Counted from the first letter of the stretch, positions 43,403 to 53,052 are shown. The stretch: DNA of 64,000 nucleotides from Flavobacterium succinicans LMG 10402 (GCF_000611675.1 NZ_JATV01000004.1:301309-365308), one strand, 5' to 3'. Notes: generated by a model from the letters alone, not told the origin. A program made the numbers and translations.

Positions 43403-44551
43403 ATGACTTTAAACCTATTAAATTCTCAAGTAAATCTCATTATTGATGACATCAAAAATTTGGGTATTTATAAAAAAGAAAACGATTTTATTGACTACAA
43501 AAAAGAACTAAATCATTTTGGTCAAACTGACTCAATTGAAATTTTCTTAAGAAACTTTGCAAAAGATATTCTGTCGTTTACAAATAATAAAGGAGGTATA
43601 ATACTAATTGGCTTTACCGAGGATAAATTGACTGGTAAAATTGATGACACAGGTTTAGCAGAAAAAGATATTGACTTATTGAAAAAAATTGACTTGAATA
43701 AAGTAAATCAAAAAATCGATTCGATTACCAAATGTAATATTAGTATCGATACACAAGAATTTCGCATTGCTTCAAGAAAATTTTATTATTTACTTATCGA
43801 GAAAAATAATGATGTAACAATTCCTCTAAATGACTTTCCAAATTATAAAATAAAGAAAGGAGATATAATACATAGAATTCCAGGTAAAAACGAAATAGCA
43901 AACGAAAATTCTCAAAAATTAAATCGTTTTTTGCAAATCAAAGCAAATGAAAAGAACAAGGAGTTTATGGAAATATGGTCAAAATTACTACCTGAAATTT
44001 TTGATATAAATCCTAAAGAAATTTTGATGATAAATCCAAAGACCAATAAACTTTATGGATATAATCAAAAGGAAAAAAACTTATCAAGTAGCGAAATTGA
44101 TATTGATAAATCTGAAACGGGCGCATTCAATGTTATATTAAATGCAATATCAGCAGGTGAAATAGGAAAAATATCTGATACTGAAGGCAAACCTCTTTAT
44201 AGAATAATTGGAGAAATTAAAACCTTAAGTCATAAAGATTACATTAGTCTATCAACGTTAGATACAGAAATTAGGAAAGAAGCCAAATACAACTTTTCAA
44301 ATCCACTTTTAAAGTTAGCGTTAAGATATTTGGAATGGACAAATACTGATAATTTTAGTGTTGAAAATCCAAAAGAAGATATTCTTAATGAAAAATATTC
44401 CGAATTTATTTGGATTGAAAATATTGACACAATAAAAGATAAGAGAAAAGTCGTTTTCTCGAAAGAAGCAATTAAAATATTAACTGACACAATAAATGAC
44501 AGTAAAAATCATAAGACAATTTTTAAAAGAGAATTGCATTTAAAAAAATAA
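43403..44551 (+). CDS. AlbA_2/Schlafen-type ATP- and nucleic-acid-binding protein
   Basis: A 382-residue protein. Its N-terminus (FIDYKKELNHFGQ...IEIFLRNFAKDILSFTNNKGGIILIGFTED, residues 25-75) is the AlbA_2 domain, with the ExxxE-type acidic start, the AFANTxGG-like SFTNNKGG and the IGVxD-like IGFTED. The C-terminal 200 residues are Lys/Ile-rich without known motif (AIKILTDTIND near the end). Such proteins can act as regulators or defence-linked nucleases. It is strongly AT-rich, lies behind a repeat module shared with the unrelated 34674 gene, and is followed by a large inverted repeat, so it appears to be a gene-cassette insert. Confidence 0.75.
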   Translation: MTLNLLNSQVNLIIDDIKNLGIYKKENDFIDYKKELNHFGQTDSIEIFLRNFAKDILSFTNNKGGIILIGFTEDKLTGKIDDTGLAEKDIDLLKKIDLNKVNQKIDSITKCNISIDTQEFRIASRKFYYLLIEKNNDVTIPLNDFPNYKIKKGDIIHRIPGKNEIANENSQKLNRFLQIKANEKNKEFMEIWSKLLPEIFDINPKEILMINPKTNKLYGYNQKEKNLSSSEIDIDKSETGAFNVILNAISAGEIGKISDTEGKPLYRIIGEIKTLSHKDYISLSTLDTEIRKEAKYNFSNPLLKLALRYLEWTNTDNFSVENPKEDILNEKYSEFIWIENIDTIKDKRKVVFSKEAIKILTDTINDSKNHKTIFKRELHLKK

Positions 44552-44572
44552 AAATACTACTGCCAACACACG

Positions 44573-44677
44573 CTACAACGGATTTGGGCAATTAGCTTAA
44601 TGGGAAAATTGGTTTGTATTTGGCAGTTTAGTAATAATCGAAAAATAAATCATACTTTATCCCGAAACCCGCTGTAG
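44573..44677. repeat. large imperfect inverted repeat after the AlbA_2 gene (attC-like shape)
   Basis: CTACAACGGATTTGGG (44573-44588) is nearly the inverse complement of CCCGAAACCCGCTGTAG (44661-44677), with about 72 bases between. The interior TTGGCAGT...ATCGAAAAAT resembles the DNA just upstream of the gene (43371-43402, TTGGCAGT...ACCGAAAAACC). The gene is thus bracketed by related sequences. Confidence 0.6.
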
Positions 44678-44717
44678 TAGAAGTACGCTAGAGGGTAACT
44701 TAAAAAAAAATTAACTC

Positions 44718-44894
44718 ATGAAAAAATTTACTTTAATATTACTTGGATTTGTTTTACAATGCTTAGGAATTACTTTTATGTTATACGGGCTTAATAATAG
44801 TCGTTTTTTATTATGGACGGGATTATCAATAGTGTTTATTGGATTTGCACTAATAATTGTAGGAGTAATTTTAAATAAAAATAAAACTAAATAA
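44718..44894 (+). CDS. small two-span membrane protein
   Basis: A 58-residue open frame with a good start context. It has two membrane spans (FTLILLGFVLQCLGITFMLYG and FLLWTGLSIVFIGFALIIVGVIL) separated by a short loop, ending in a basic tail (NKNKTK). No family recognised. It follows the inverted repeat behind the AlbA_2 gene, so it may be part of the same insert. The base composition and clean hydrophobic pattern support it as real. Confidence 0.55.
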   Translation: MKKFTLILLGFVLQCLGITFMLYGLNNSRFLLWTGLSIVFIGFALIIVGVILNKNKTK

Positions 44895-44968
44895 TTTGCA
44901 TTCAACACTACCCCAAAAAGTGTGTAAGTTGATTTTAAAGCTAATTTTTTAGGTATTTGTTGAAAAAA

Positions 44969-44996
44969 ATTGAAAGGATTAAAAAATCCTTTCAAT
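44969..44996. repeat. perfect 12-base hairpin
   Basis: ATTGAAAGGATT (44969-44980), loop AAAA, AATCCTTTCAAT (44985-44996). An A-run lies to its left, so as a terminator it would serve the minus strand, where no gene is found. The rest of the 355-base gap 44895-45249 contains a TATATTTG near 45032 and no gene. Confidence 0.6.
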
Positions 44997-45249
44997 CAGT
45001 AGCAAAAAATCTTTTTAATAATAATGACAATATATATTTGTTGCTATTTATTGTGAACATTCTTTCAAATGTTTTAGATTTTTTTCGTTTTTAGATTTTA
45101 AAGATACCTTTCGAGTTGTTCGAAAACGAAACAAATAATAAAGAGGTTAATACATAAATAACGACTTTATTGATAGTTAAAAAACAATTTTGTTGTTGAA
45201 TTTTAGTATTTATTTAATATTTCTTACTTTTCGTTCAAAATTCACAACT

Positions 45250-47874
45250 ATGAAAAAAATAGCCTTCCTAATTACTGCCTTGACCTTTAGTGTTTCCTGG
45301 GGCCAAAAAGGTACTACTACCACGACGCCAACTTTGTTTCAAGAGTTGACTTTACAAAATGTTGGACCCACCGTGATGAGTGGACGCGTAGTTGACGTGG
45401 CGGTAAATCCTGAGAATCCTATCGAATTTTATGTAGCGTATGCCTCAGGTGGTTTGTGGTATTCGAATACGAATGGTTTGAGAATGGAACCAGTGATGGA
45501 TACGGCACCAACACTAAATTGTGGTTCTGTCTTTGTGGATTGGAAATCAGGAATGATTTTGGTGGGTACAGGAGAAATCAATTCTTCGCGATCTTCTTAT
45601 GCAGGAATAGGTTTGTTACAATCCTTTGACAAAGGAAAGACCTGGAAAAATATAGGATTGACCGACAGTCATCATATCAGTAAAATTTTAGTTAACCCCA
45701 AAAATAGCAATGAGATTATTGTTGGAGTGGCGGGACATTTATACACTAAAAACAAGGAAAGAGGCATTTTTAAAACGACCGATGGTGGAAAATCGTGGCA
45801 ACAAGTGTTGTTCGTAAATGACGAAACTGGAGTGATTGATATGGCTGTGGCCGAAAATAATTTTGACGTACTATACGCCAGTGCTTGGCAGAAAGACAGA
45901 AAAGCACACAATTTCAATGGAAACGGAAAAGCCTCTGGTATTTATAAAAGTACCGATGCAGGATCGACTTGGCAGTTGATTTCTACTCCAGAAAGTGGCT
46001 TTCCTTCGGATGAATTCGTCGGACGTATTGGATTATCGGCTTTTACTTCAGACATCATTTATGCTGTGATGGATAATCAAAAAATGCGACCTTCGGCTAA
46101 AAAAGAAAAAGATCCCAACGATGAAGATCCAGAGGTAATTGGAGCCGAAGTTTTCAAATCCATCAACGGAGGGAAAACGTGGGTAAAAACCAATACGAGT
46201 TTTATTGATGATTTTTATTCTAGCTATGGCTATTATTTTGGCGACATCACGGTAGATCCTAAAAATCAAGAACGCATTTATATCACAGGTGTTCCGTTGT
46301 TGTTTTCTGATAATGGAGGAAAAACATTTCAAGCTATTGATGGCGATAATGTACACTCCGATCATCACGTAGTTTGGATCAATCCTAATAATCCGAATCA
46401 TTTGGTTAACGGAAACGATGGTGGTTTGAATATTACCTATGATAATGGAAAATCGTGGCAGTTATGCAACAGTATTCCAGTGGGACAGTTTTATGCGGTG
46501 AATGTCGACGAACAAGAACCTTACAATATTTATGGTGGTTTGCAGGATAATGGTGTTTGGGTTGGGGCTAATAACTATAATGCCTCAATTCGTTGGCAAC
46601 AAGAAGGGAAGTATCCGTATTCCAGATTAATGGGAGGAGATGGGATGCAAATCCAAATTGATAAGCGCAATCCAAATATCGTTTTTACAGGATACCAATA
46701 CGGCAGTTACTACCGCATCAATCGCGCGGATGAATCTAAAAGTAAGTTCATTGCACCGAAAGCCAAAAAAGGAGATAAATCGTATCGATACAATTGGCAA
46801 TCACCTATTTTATTGTCATCTCACAATCAAGACATTTTGTATTTAGGCTCTAATTTTTTACACCGTTCTATGAATCAAGGTGATACTTGGACGGCTATTT
46901 CACCCGATTTAACTCAAGGAGGTAAACAAGGAAATGTGGCTTTTGGAACGTTGACAACTATCAGCGAAAGTCATTTCGAGTTTGGAGTGTTGTACACCGG
47001 TAGCGATGATGGTTTAGTTCAATTTACTAATAACGGTGGAGCGAGTTGGAAAGTGATTTCTACTACTTTGCCACAAAACCTTTGGGTAAGTAGAGTAGTG
47101 GCTTCTATCCACAAAAAAGAACGCGTTTATGTAACGCTCAATGGGTACCGAAATGACGATTTTACAAGTTATGTGTATGTGTCAGAAGATGCAGGGCAAA
47201 CTTGGAAAAGTATTGCAAACAATCTTCCTGCAAGTCCAGTCAATGTGATTTTAGAAGACAGCGTTTTGGATAGCGTGTTGTATGTAGGAACTGACAATGG
47301 CCTTTACATTTCTGTTGACGGTGGTACTTCTTGGCAAGATTTCTCAAACGGAATGCCTCCAGTGGCGGTGCACGATTTGGTGATTCAAAAGAAAGCCAAA
47401 GATTTAATTGTGGGGACACACGGTCGCTCGGTATATAAAGTGAGTTTGAAACAAGTACAAGAATTGAAAAAAGAGGTTTTAGACAAAACGCTTTATGTGT
47501 ATGAAGTCAAAAGCACAACAAAATCCGAAAGATGGGGTTCGAAACGTGGCGCTTGGGGTGACGAGTTTATTCCAAAAAATGAACTTTGGTTTTATACCAA
47601 TTCGGCTGGAAATGTAATCGTTCAATTAGAAAATGCTTCCAAAGAAATCGTGTATACAACTACTGTTGCCGCTCAAAAAGGATTGAACAAAGTGGTTTAT
47701 GATTTAGCAATCGACAAAGTTGCGGCCGACAAATGGATGGCAAAAGATAAAAAGCTAAAAATAACGCCTGCTAAAAACGGAAAGTATTATCTACCTGTGG
47801 CCAAATATACTTGGAGCGTAGCTAAAGACAAAGAGAAAGCGACAACACCTTTCGAAATTGTAGCGCCTAAATAA
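45250..47874 (+). CDS. secreted VPS10/sortilin-like BNR-repeat protein
   Basis: Start taken at ATG 45250 (874 residues), which gives the clean signal peptide MKKIAFLITALTFSVSWGQ; the frame from 45190 adds 20 unlikely residues. Two propellers follow with many Asp-box (BNR) units: SFDKGKTWKNI, TDGGKSWQQV, STDAGSTWQLI, SDNGGKTFQAI, NDGGLNITYDNGKSW, SVDGGTSWQDF. SGRVVDVAVNPENPIEFYVA near residue 45 matches the N-terminal sortilin-like domain common in Bacteroidota. A C-terminal strand domain (from about 760) ends without a Por/T9SS tail. Possibly a surface or periplasmic glycosidase-like protein; substrate unknown. Confidence 0.8.
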   Translation: MKKIAFLITALTFSVSWGQKGTTTTTPTLFQELTLQNVGPTVMSGRVVDVAVNPENPIEFYVAYASGGLWYSNTNGLRMEPVMDTAPTLNCGSVFVDWKSGMILVGTGEINSSRSSYAGIGLLQSFDKGKTWKNIGLTDSHHISKILVNPKNSNEIIVGVAGHLYTKNKERGIFKTTDGGKSWQQVLFVNDETGVIDMAVAENNFDVLYASAWQKDRKAHNFNGNGKASGIYKSTDAGSTWQLISTPESGFPSDEFVGRIGLSAFTSDIIYAVMDNQKMRPSAKKEKDPNDEDPEVIGAEVFKSINGGKTWVKTNTSFIDDFYSSYGYYFGDITVDPKNQERIYITGVPLLFSDNGGKTFQAIDGDNVHSDHHVVWINPNNPNHLVNGNDGGLNITYDNGKSWQLCNSIPVGQFYAVNVDEQEPYNIYGGLQDNGVWVGANNYNASIRWQQEGKYPYSRLMGGDGMQIQIDKRNPNIVFTGYQYGSYYRINRADESKSKFIAPKAKKGDKSYRYNWQSPILLSSHNQDILYLGSNFLHRSMNQGDTWTAISPDLTQGGKQGNVAFGTLTTISESHFEFGVLYTGSDDGLVQFTNNGGASWKVISTTLPQNLWVSRVVASIHKKERVYVTLNGYRNDDFTSYVYVSEDAGQTWKSIANNLPASPVNVILEDSVLDSVLYVGTDNGLYISVDGGTSWQDFSNGMPPVAVHDLVIQKKAKDLIVGTHGRSVYKVSLKQVQELKKEVLDKTLYVYEVKSTTKSERWGSKRGAWGDEFIPKNELWFYTNSAGNVIVQLENASKEIVYTTTVAAQKGLNKVVYDLAIDKVAADKWMAKDKKLKITPAKNGKYYLPVAKYTWSVAKDKEKATTPFEIVAPK

Positions 47875-48172
47875 AGAGGTCTGTTTGAAAAATCAACCAT
47901 AATTTCTGATGGTTTTACGTTGAAAGGTTATGATAACTAACTTGTTTTTGAACCATATAAGGCATTTAAGGTCATTGAAGTTAGGTAAAAAGTAGTAACT
48001 CTAATTTGTGTATACTTTTTATCCTTTTACTAAAACCAAAAGAGGGCTTTTGAGTCATATTTACAACTCTTATATGGTTAAAAATTTTGCGAACCTAGCG
48101 TAAACCTTTGCGAACCTTGCGGTTAAATTTCGACAAAGATTTTTCGCATTGACACGATTAAGAACAAAAACA

Positions 48173-48209
48173 AAAGGCACGATTCCAAGTTGGTCTCGTG
48201 CCTTTTTTT
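48173..48209. terminator. bidirectional terminator between convergent genes
   Basis: AAAGGCACGA (48173-48182) pairs with TCGTGCCTTT (48196-48205), with A's left and T's right. In the gap 47875-48172 there is a short imperfect tandem phrase (TTTGCGAACCTAGCGTAAAC then TTTGCGAACCTTGCGG, 48085-48127) and no gene. Confidence 0.85.
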
Positions 48210-48246
48210 GGCAAACATCTTTAATAATTAAACTTCTAAAATACTT

Positions 48247-49527
48247 TTAAAATTGTGCCACTTCTGTTGAGTCTTTCATTGCGGTTGTAGACGCTTTACC
48301 AGTAGTAACCGTATTTTGAACAGCATCAAAATAGCTCGTTCCCACAAAACCTTGGTGTTTTACGGCTCTAAAACCGTGTTGTTGCAAAGCAAATTCTCTT
48401 TCTTGTAATTCAGAGTAGCCGGCCATACCTCTTTCTTTGTAGGCTTTTGACAATTCAAACATACTCGTGTTCAAAGCGTGGAATCCAGCCAAAGTAATGA
48501 ATTGGAATTTATACCCCATAGCCGCCAAGTCTTCTCTAAAGGTTTCCATTTCTGCAACCGATAGTTTCGCCGCCCAGTTGAACGAAGGCGAACAGTTGTA
48601 AGCCAACATTTTTCCCGGGTATTTCGCGTGAATGGCATCGGCAAATTGTTTTGCGTAAGCCAAATCAGGGTTGCTCGTTTCCATCCAAATCAAATCGGCA
48701 TAAGGTGCATAACTTAACCCACGGTCAATACCTTGCTCCACACCACAGTTTACGTAGAAGAAACCTTCGTCTGTTTTTTCTCCCGTGATGAATTTGGCAT
48801 CTCTTGGGTCTATATCGCTTGTCAATAAGTTTGCAGCATCCGCATCCGTTCTTGCTACAATTAGGGTTGGCGTTCCCATTACGTCGGCAGCCAAACGCGC
48901 AGCGATTAATTTATTGATGGCTTCTTGCGTAGGAACCAAAACTTTTCCGCCCAAGTGGCCACATTTTTTAGCAGAACTCAATTGGTCTTCAAAGTGTACG
49001 CCCGCTGCGCCTGCTTCAATCATTGATTTCATCAATTCAAAAGCGTTCAAATTTCCTCCAAAACCTGCTTCAGCATCCGCAACAATCGGAACCAAATAGT
49101 CTTTTTTATCTACGGTTTTGTTCACCACTTGAATTTGGTCAGCGCGCAACAAAGCGTTGTTGATTCTTTTTACTACCAAAGGGACACTGTTGGCAGGATA
49201 CAACGATTGGTCAGGATACATTTCGCCGGCCACATTCGCATCAGCCGCCACTTGCCAGCCACTTAAGTAAATAGCTTCTAGTCCAGCTTCCACTTCTTGA
49301 ATGGCTTGATTACCGGTCAATGCGCCTAATCCGGCAACAAAATCCTGTGATTTCAATCTGTTCCAAAGTTTCGTAGCGCCCATTCTAGCGATACTGTGTT
49401 CAATTTGGTATGAACCTTGCAATTGCACCACTTCTTCAGCGGTGTAAGGGCGTTCAATGCCTTCCCATCTTGGGTTTGTTAACCAATCAGTTACTAATTC
49501 TTGAATGCGTGTCTCGGTGGTTTTCAT
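48247..49527 (-). CDS. aceA: isocitrate lyase
   Basis: A 426-residue enzyme of normal family length that splits isocitrate into glyoxylate and succinate in the glyoxylate bypass. The active-site loop [20 protein letters not shown] (Cys189, with KKCGH) is intact. [10 protein letters not shown] holds the Mg-binding Asp, and YNCSPSFNW is the substrate block. It lies downstream of malate synthase on the minus strand, separated by about 320 bases with repeat copy F, so the pair may share regulation but not necessarily one transcript. Confidence 0.96.
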   Translation of the reverse strand: MKTTETRIQELVTDWLTNPRWEGIERPYTAEEVVQLQGSYQIEHSIARMGATKLWNRLKSQDFVAGLGALTGNQAIQEVEAGLEAIYLSGWQVAADANVAGEMYPDQSLYPANSVPLVVKRINNALLRADQIQVVNKTVDKKDYLVPIVADAEAGFGGNLNAFELMKSMIEAGAAGVHFEDQLSSAKKCGHLGGKVLVPTQEAINKLIAARLAADVMGTPTLIVARTDADAANLLTSDIDPRDAKFITGEKTDEGFFYVNCGVEQGIDRGLSYAPYADLIWMETSNPDLAYAKQFADAIHAKYPGKMLAYNCSPSFNWAAKLSVAEMETFREDLAAMGYKFQFITLAGFHALNTSMFELSKAYKERGMAGYSELQEREFALQQHGFRAVKHQGFVGTSYFDAVQNTVTTGKASTTAMKDSTEVAQF

Positions 49528-49587
49528 AATTTCTTTTTTTTTAATTCTCGGTTGGTTTATAATAGATTTTTTGTTTCATTTAATTAT

Positions 49588-49699
49588 CAGGAGCGGCAAG
49601 CAAAGGGCTTTTTCAGTGAATATGGGTCCCGCTCTCCGTTATATCTCTGTCCTCGCTCGTTCGCGAGTCCAGAGGATGCCACTGCGATCGGGGCTAAAA
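49588..49699 (+). repeat. dispersed intergenic hairpin element, copy F (divergent)
   Basis: It keeps CAGGAGC, CCGTTATATC, GGATGCC and GGGGCTA, but the stem is again different: CTCTG and CTCGC (49645-49656) pair with GCGAG and CAGAG (49663-49674) around a TC/TC mismatch. It sits in the 321-base gap between aceA and aceB, which has no gene. Confidence 0.7.
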
Positions 49700-49848
49700 G
49701 CCAGCAATGTGATTTTCTAGAAAAACAAAAGACACAAGGTTTTAATTGCTAACTTTAATTGTTGCTATGATTCGTTTAATTGAAGCAGGAAAATTGGTGT
49801 TCATCTGTGGAATTCGTGGCTTACTTTTTTAATAGTGATTGTTAACCA

Positions 49849-51450
49849 CTACAAATACTTGTACCCAGGTATCGTCAAGAACTCTACAAATTTTTTGTTC
49901 ACAACCAGTTCGTCTAGTAATTTTTCTGCCAAGATGTAGTTTTCCTCTTCGTGCGCTCGGTCACCCACTTGCTTTCTGATTTTTTCATATTCTTCCAAAG
50001 CTATGCGGTGGTACAATTTGGTCGTTAATTTTTCACCCGAATCCAACGTTACTTCATTTTGAAGCCATTGCCACAATTGCGACCTTGAGATTTCTGCCGT
50101 GGCGGCATCCTCCATCAAGTGATGAATCGCTGCAGCGCCTTGACCGTTTAGCCAAGAAGTGATGTACAGCACGGCCACATTTACGTTTTTGCGAATCCCT
50201 TCTTCGGTAATCGTTCCTACTGGAATTTGCAACAAATCCGCTTCTGTAATATGCAAATCCGCTCTCTTGATGTGAATATGATTTTTGGTCATCATATTTT
50301 CATTAAACACTTTCATCGCTATCGGAACCAAATCAGGATGCGCTACCCAAGTTCCGTCGTGTCCGTTTCTCGCTTCTCTTTCTTTGTCGGCAATCACTTT
50401 TTTGAAGGCAATTTCGTTGGCTTCGGGGTCATTCTTAATCGGAATTTGTGCAGCCATTCCGCCCATTGCGTGAATGTTGCGTTTGTGACAACGCTGAATC
50501 ACCAATTTAGAATACGCGTCCATAAAAGGCGAAGTCATCGTTACTTGGTCGCGGTTCGGAACGATAAAGGCAGGATTATTTCTGAATTTTTTGATGTATG
50601 AAAAAATGTAATCCCAACGCCCGCAGTTCAAGCCTACGATATGGTCTCTTAATTCGTAGATGATTTCGTCCAACTGAAAACTGGCGGTTATGGTTTCAAT
50701 CAAAACGGTTGCTTTAAAGGTACCGTGTTGCTCTCCAAGGTATTCTTGTGCAAATTCAAACACTTCGTTCCACCATCTGGCTTCCAAATAATGTTCTAGC
50801 TTGGGTAAGTAAAAATAAGGCGCCGAACCGTTTCTGGCCAATTGGTCATGATTATGAAAAGCATACAGACCAAAGTCAATCAAAGAGCCAGAAGCTTCTT
50901 CGTTTGCTATCAAGATGTGCTTTTCGTTCAAGTGCAATCCTCTTGGGCGCACAATCAAAACGGCTGTTTTTTCTTTTAGTGCGTATTTTTTGTTTTTAAT
51001 TGGATCTTCTAGAGTAATCGTTTTGTTTACGGCATCTTTAAGGTTTTGTTGCCCTTCCATTATGTTGTCCCAAGTAGGCGAAGTGCTGTCTTCAAAATCG
51101 GCCATAAAAGTTTTCGCACCCGAGTTCAAAGCGTTAATCACCATTTTTCTATCTACTGGTCCGGTGATTTCCACTCGTCTATCGATTAAATCTTTTGGGA
51201 TTGGAGCTGCTTGCCAGTTGCTTTCTCTAATGCTTTTGGTTTCCAAAGGAAAGGTGGGTAACACCCCATTATCAAATTGGACTTGTTGTGCTTTGCGGGC
51301 TTCTAAAAGTTCCAATCGTTTAGTATTGAAGTTTTCGTGTAAAGCGGTCAAGAAATCGATCGCTTCCTCGGTTAAAATGTTCTCGTGTTGCGCAATTTCT
51401 TCATTCAAAAATTGCCATTTTTTTTCGGTGGTTTCGGTTAGTGTTTGCAT
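49849..51450 (-). CDS. aceB: malate synthase A
   Basis: A 533-residue enzyme joining glyoxylate and acetyl-CoA into malate. The start is taken as MQTLTETTEKKWQFL (51450), because the longer frame to 51501 would reach the operator region. RPRGLHLNEKH is the conserved AceB signature. TVLIETITASFQLDEIIYELRDHIVGLNCGRWDYIFSYIKKF holds the Mg-binding Glu and Asp and the GxxGRWDY block, and catalytic-type Asp lies in LNGQGAAAIHHLMEDAATAEISRSQLWQW. It is divergent from an XRE/RamB-type regulator across 120 bases holding a palindrome. Confidence 0.96.
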   Translation of the reverse strand: MQTLTETTEKKWQFLNEEIAQHENILTEEAIDFLTALHENFNTKRLELLEARKAQQVQFDNGVLPTFPLETKSIRESNWQAAPIPKDLIDRRVEITGPVDRKMVINALNSGAKTFMADFEDSTSPTWDNIMEGQQNLKDAVNKTITLEDPIKNKKYALKEKTAVLIVRPRGLHLNEKHILIANEEASGSLIDFGLYAFHNHDQLARNGSAPYFYLPKLEHYLEARWWNEVFEFAQEYLGEQHGTFKATVLIETITASFQLDEIIYELRDHIVGLNCGRWDYIFSYIKKFRNNPAFIVPNRDQVTMTSPFMDAYSKLVIQRCHKRNIHAMGGMAAQIPIKNDPEANEIAFKKVIADKEREARNGHDGTWVAHPDLVPIAMKVFNENMMTKNHIHIKRADLHITEADLLQIPVGTITEEGIRKNVNVAVLYITSWLNGQGAAAIHHLMEDAATAEISRSQLWQWLQNEVTLDSGEKLTTKLYHRIALEEYEKIRKQVGDRAHEEENYILAEKLLDELVVNKKFVEFLTIPGYKYL

Positions 51451-51501
51451 AACTATTTGATTTTGATACTGCAATACTACAAAAAGTTTTTTACAAAACA
51501 A

Positions 51502-51513
51502 GCGAACGTTCGC
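51502..51513. promoter_or_regulatory. palindromic operator between aceB and its regulator gene
   Basis: GCGAACGTTCGC (51502-51513) is a perfect 12-base palindrome with T/A-rich flanks (TTTGCGAAC on the minus strand). A second half-like TTTTTTGCGAC lies at 51532-51542. The location between aceB and the divergent XRE-type gene suits a RamB/ScfR-type repressor site. Confidence 0.55.
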
Positions 51514-51570
51514 AAAAAATAAAAAAAATGTTTTTTGCGACTTTTATATTTTTAGTTTATCTTTGGTTTT

Positions 51571-53052
51571 ATGAACATAGAAAAAGAGTATATCAAGTTA
51601 ATTTTCGGGCTAAAACTCAAGCAGGCTCGCATGAGTAAGGATTTGTCATTATTTGGTCTGGCCAAGATTACCGACTTGTCCAAATCGTATTTAAACGAGA
51701 TCGAAAAAGGAAAAAAATATCCCAAAACGGATAAAATTATTCTGCTGGCCGATAAATTAGAGGTGACTTATGATCATTTGGTATCGTTAAAACTCGATAA
51801 TAATTTGGCGCCCATTGGTGAAATTCTGACTTCAGGTATTTTGAAGGAAATTCCGTTGGAGCTTTTTGGAATTCAAGAGGCTGATTTGATTGATATTATT
51901 GCCAATGCGCCTGCTAAGGTCAATGCCTTTATTAGTACCATCATTGAAATTGCACAACATTATAATTTGTCACGCGAAAGTTTCTTTTTGGCTTCTTTGC
52001 GTTCGTATCAAGAAGCACACAATAACTATTTTGAAGATTTAGAAGAAAAGGTGTTGTTGTTTTGTAAAGCTTTTCATGTAGATCTCGCCAGTAATATTTC
52101 GATAGCCGAGCTAAAAGAAATTTTGATCGAAGAATACGGATATACCATCAAAGAATTGGTGTTTTCTGAACAAGCTGAAATGGGGGATTTACGCTCAATT
52201 TATGTACCTACTAGCAAAACCTTATTGCTTTCGGACGAGATTGATGAAGGGCAAAAGGCTTTTGTTTTAGCCAAAGAAATCGCTTATAATTTTATGGAAA
52301 TCAAAGAGCGTTTGTATACGTTCAGTTGGATTAAATTCGACAATTTTGACCAAGTCTTGAATAATTTTTATGCCTCTTATTTTGCGGGAGCTTTGTTGTT
52401 GCCAAGACAAAATCTGATTGATGAATTGAATTTGTTTTTGGCCAAAGAGAATCCTAAACCACAAGAAATGGTGCAATTGATGACGCAATTCAACGTCTCG
52501 CCTGAATCCTTTTATCAGCGATTGACGAATATTTTGCCGAAAGATTTCAATTTGAAAAACTTGTTTTTCTTGCGTTTGTCTCACAAAATAGGCGCCGATA
52601 CCTACCAAATCAAAAAGGAACTACATATTACCAATCAACAAGAACCGCACGCCAACGAAATGAACGAGCATTACTGCCGCAGATGGGTTTCGATAAAAAC
52701 TATTGAGCAATTGTTACAACAAGGCAAGACGCATTTTTTTGATGCGCAAGTGTCGCGTTATGAAAATAGCAGCAACGAATATTTGGTGTTTTCCTCGGCT
52801 ACTCCCGATCCGTTTAAGAAAGATTGTTTGCGAAGTATTTCGGTGGGGATTTTAATCACGCCATCGGTAAAGAAAAAGTTCAAATTCTTAGAAGGCGATG
52901 TGGTGCCCAAACAATTGGTGGGCGTGACCTGCGAAACTTGTGCGGTGAAAGATTGCCAAGAGCGCGCCTCCGAACCCATTCATCTCAATCAAAAAATACG
53001 CAACGAAAACACCGAAGCCATCGTTCAGAAGTATATGGCAAAGTTTAGTTGA
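51571..53052 (+). CDS. XRE-family regulator with ImmA/IrrE and DUF2083 domains (RamB/ScfR type)
   Basis: A 493-residue regulator. Residues 5-70 form the HTH (IFGLKLKQARMSKDLSLFGLAKITDLSKSYLNEIEKGKKYPKTDKI). The middle (from about 185 to 300) is an ImmA/IrrE-like fold without an intact HExxH (DEGQKAFVLAKEIAYNF). The C-terminal DUF2083-like domain has CRRW and a Cys cluster VTCETCAVKDCQER. This architecture is that of RamB/ScfR proteins that govern acetate, propionate and glyoxylate genes. It is divergent from aceB, as in that model. Ligand probably a short acyl-CoA; inference. Confidence 0.85.
   Translation: MNIEKEYIKLIFGLKLKQARMSKDLSLFGLAKITDLSKSYLNEIEKGKKYPKTDKIILLADKLEVTYDHLVSLKLDNNLAPIGEILTSGILKEIPLELFGIQEADLIDIIANAPAKVNAFISTIIEIAQHYNLSRESFFLASLRSYQEAHNNYFEDLEEKVLLFCKAFHVDLASNISIAELKEILIEEYGYTIKELVFSEQAEMGDLRSIYVPTSKTLLLSDEIDEGQKAFVLAKEIAYNFMEIKERLYTFSWIKFDNFDQVLNNFYASYFAGALLLPRQNLIDELNLFLAKENPKPQEMVQLMTQFNVSPESFYQRLTNILPKDFNLKNLFFLRLSHKIGADTYQIKKELHITNQQEPHANEMNEHYCRRWVSIKTIEQLLQQGKTHFFDAQVSRYENSSNEYLVFSSATPDPFKKDCLRSISVGILITPSVKKKFKFLEGDVVPKQLVGVTCETCAVKDCQERASEPIHLNQKIRNENTEAIVQKYMAKFS

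Noticed and set aside
34243..44690. A true integron
   Set aside because: No integron integrase or attI was seen, and only two cassette-like units share the module; the attC-like shape is kept as a hypothesis only.
44711..44995. Minus-strand 94-residue frame
   Set aside because: It is antisense to the small two-span protein at 44718 and has no coherent domain or start context.
45190..45249. N-terminal extension of the BNR protein
   Set aside because: Twenty hydrophobic residues before a complete signal peptide at 45250 are implausible.
50915..51460. Plus-strand 181-residue frame inside aceB
   Set aside because: It is a shadow of the well-supported malate synthase on the other strand.
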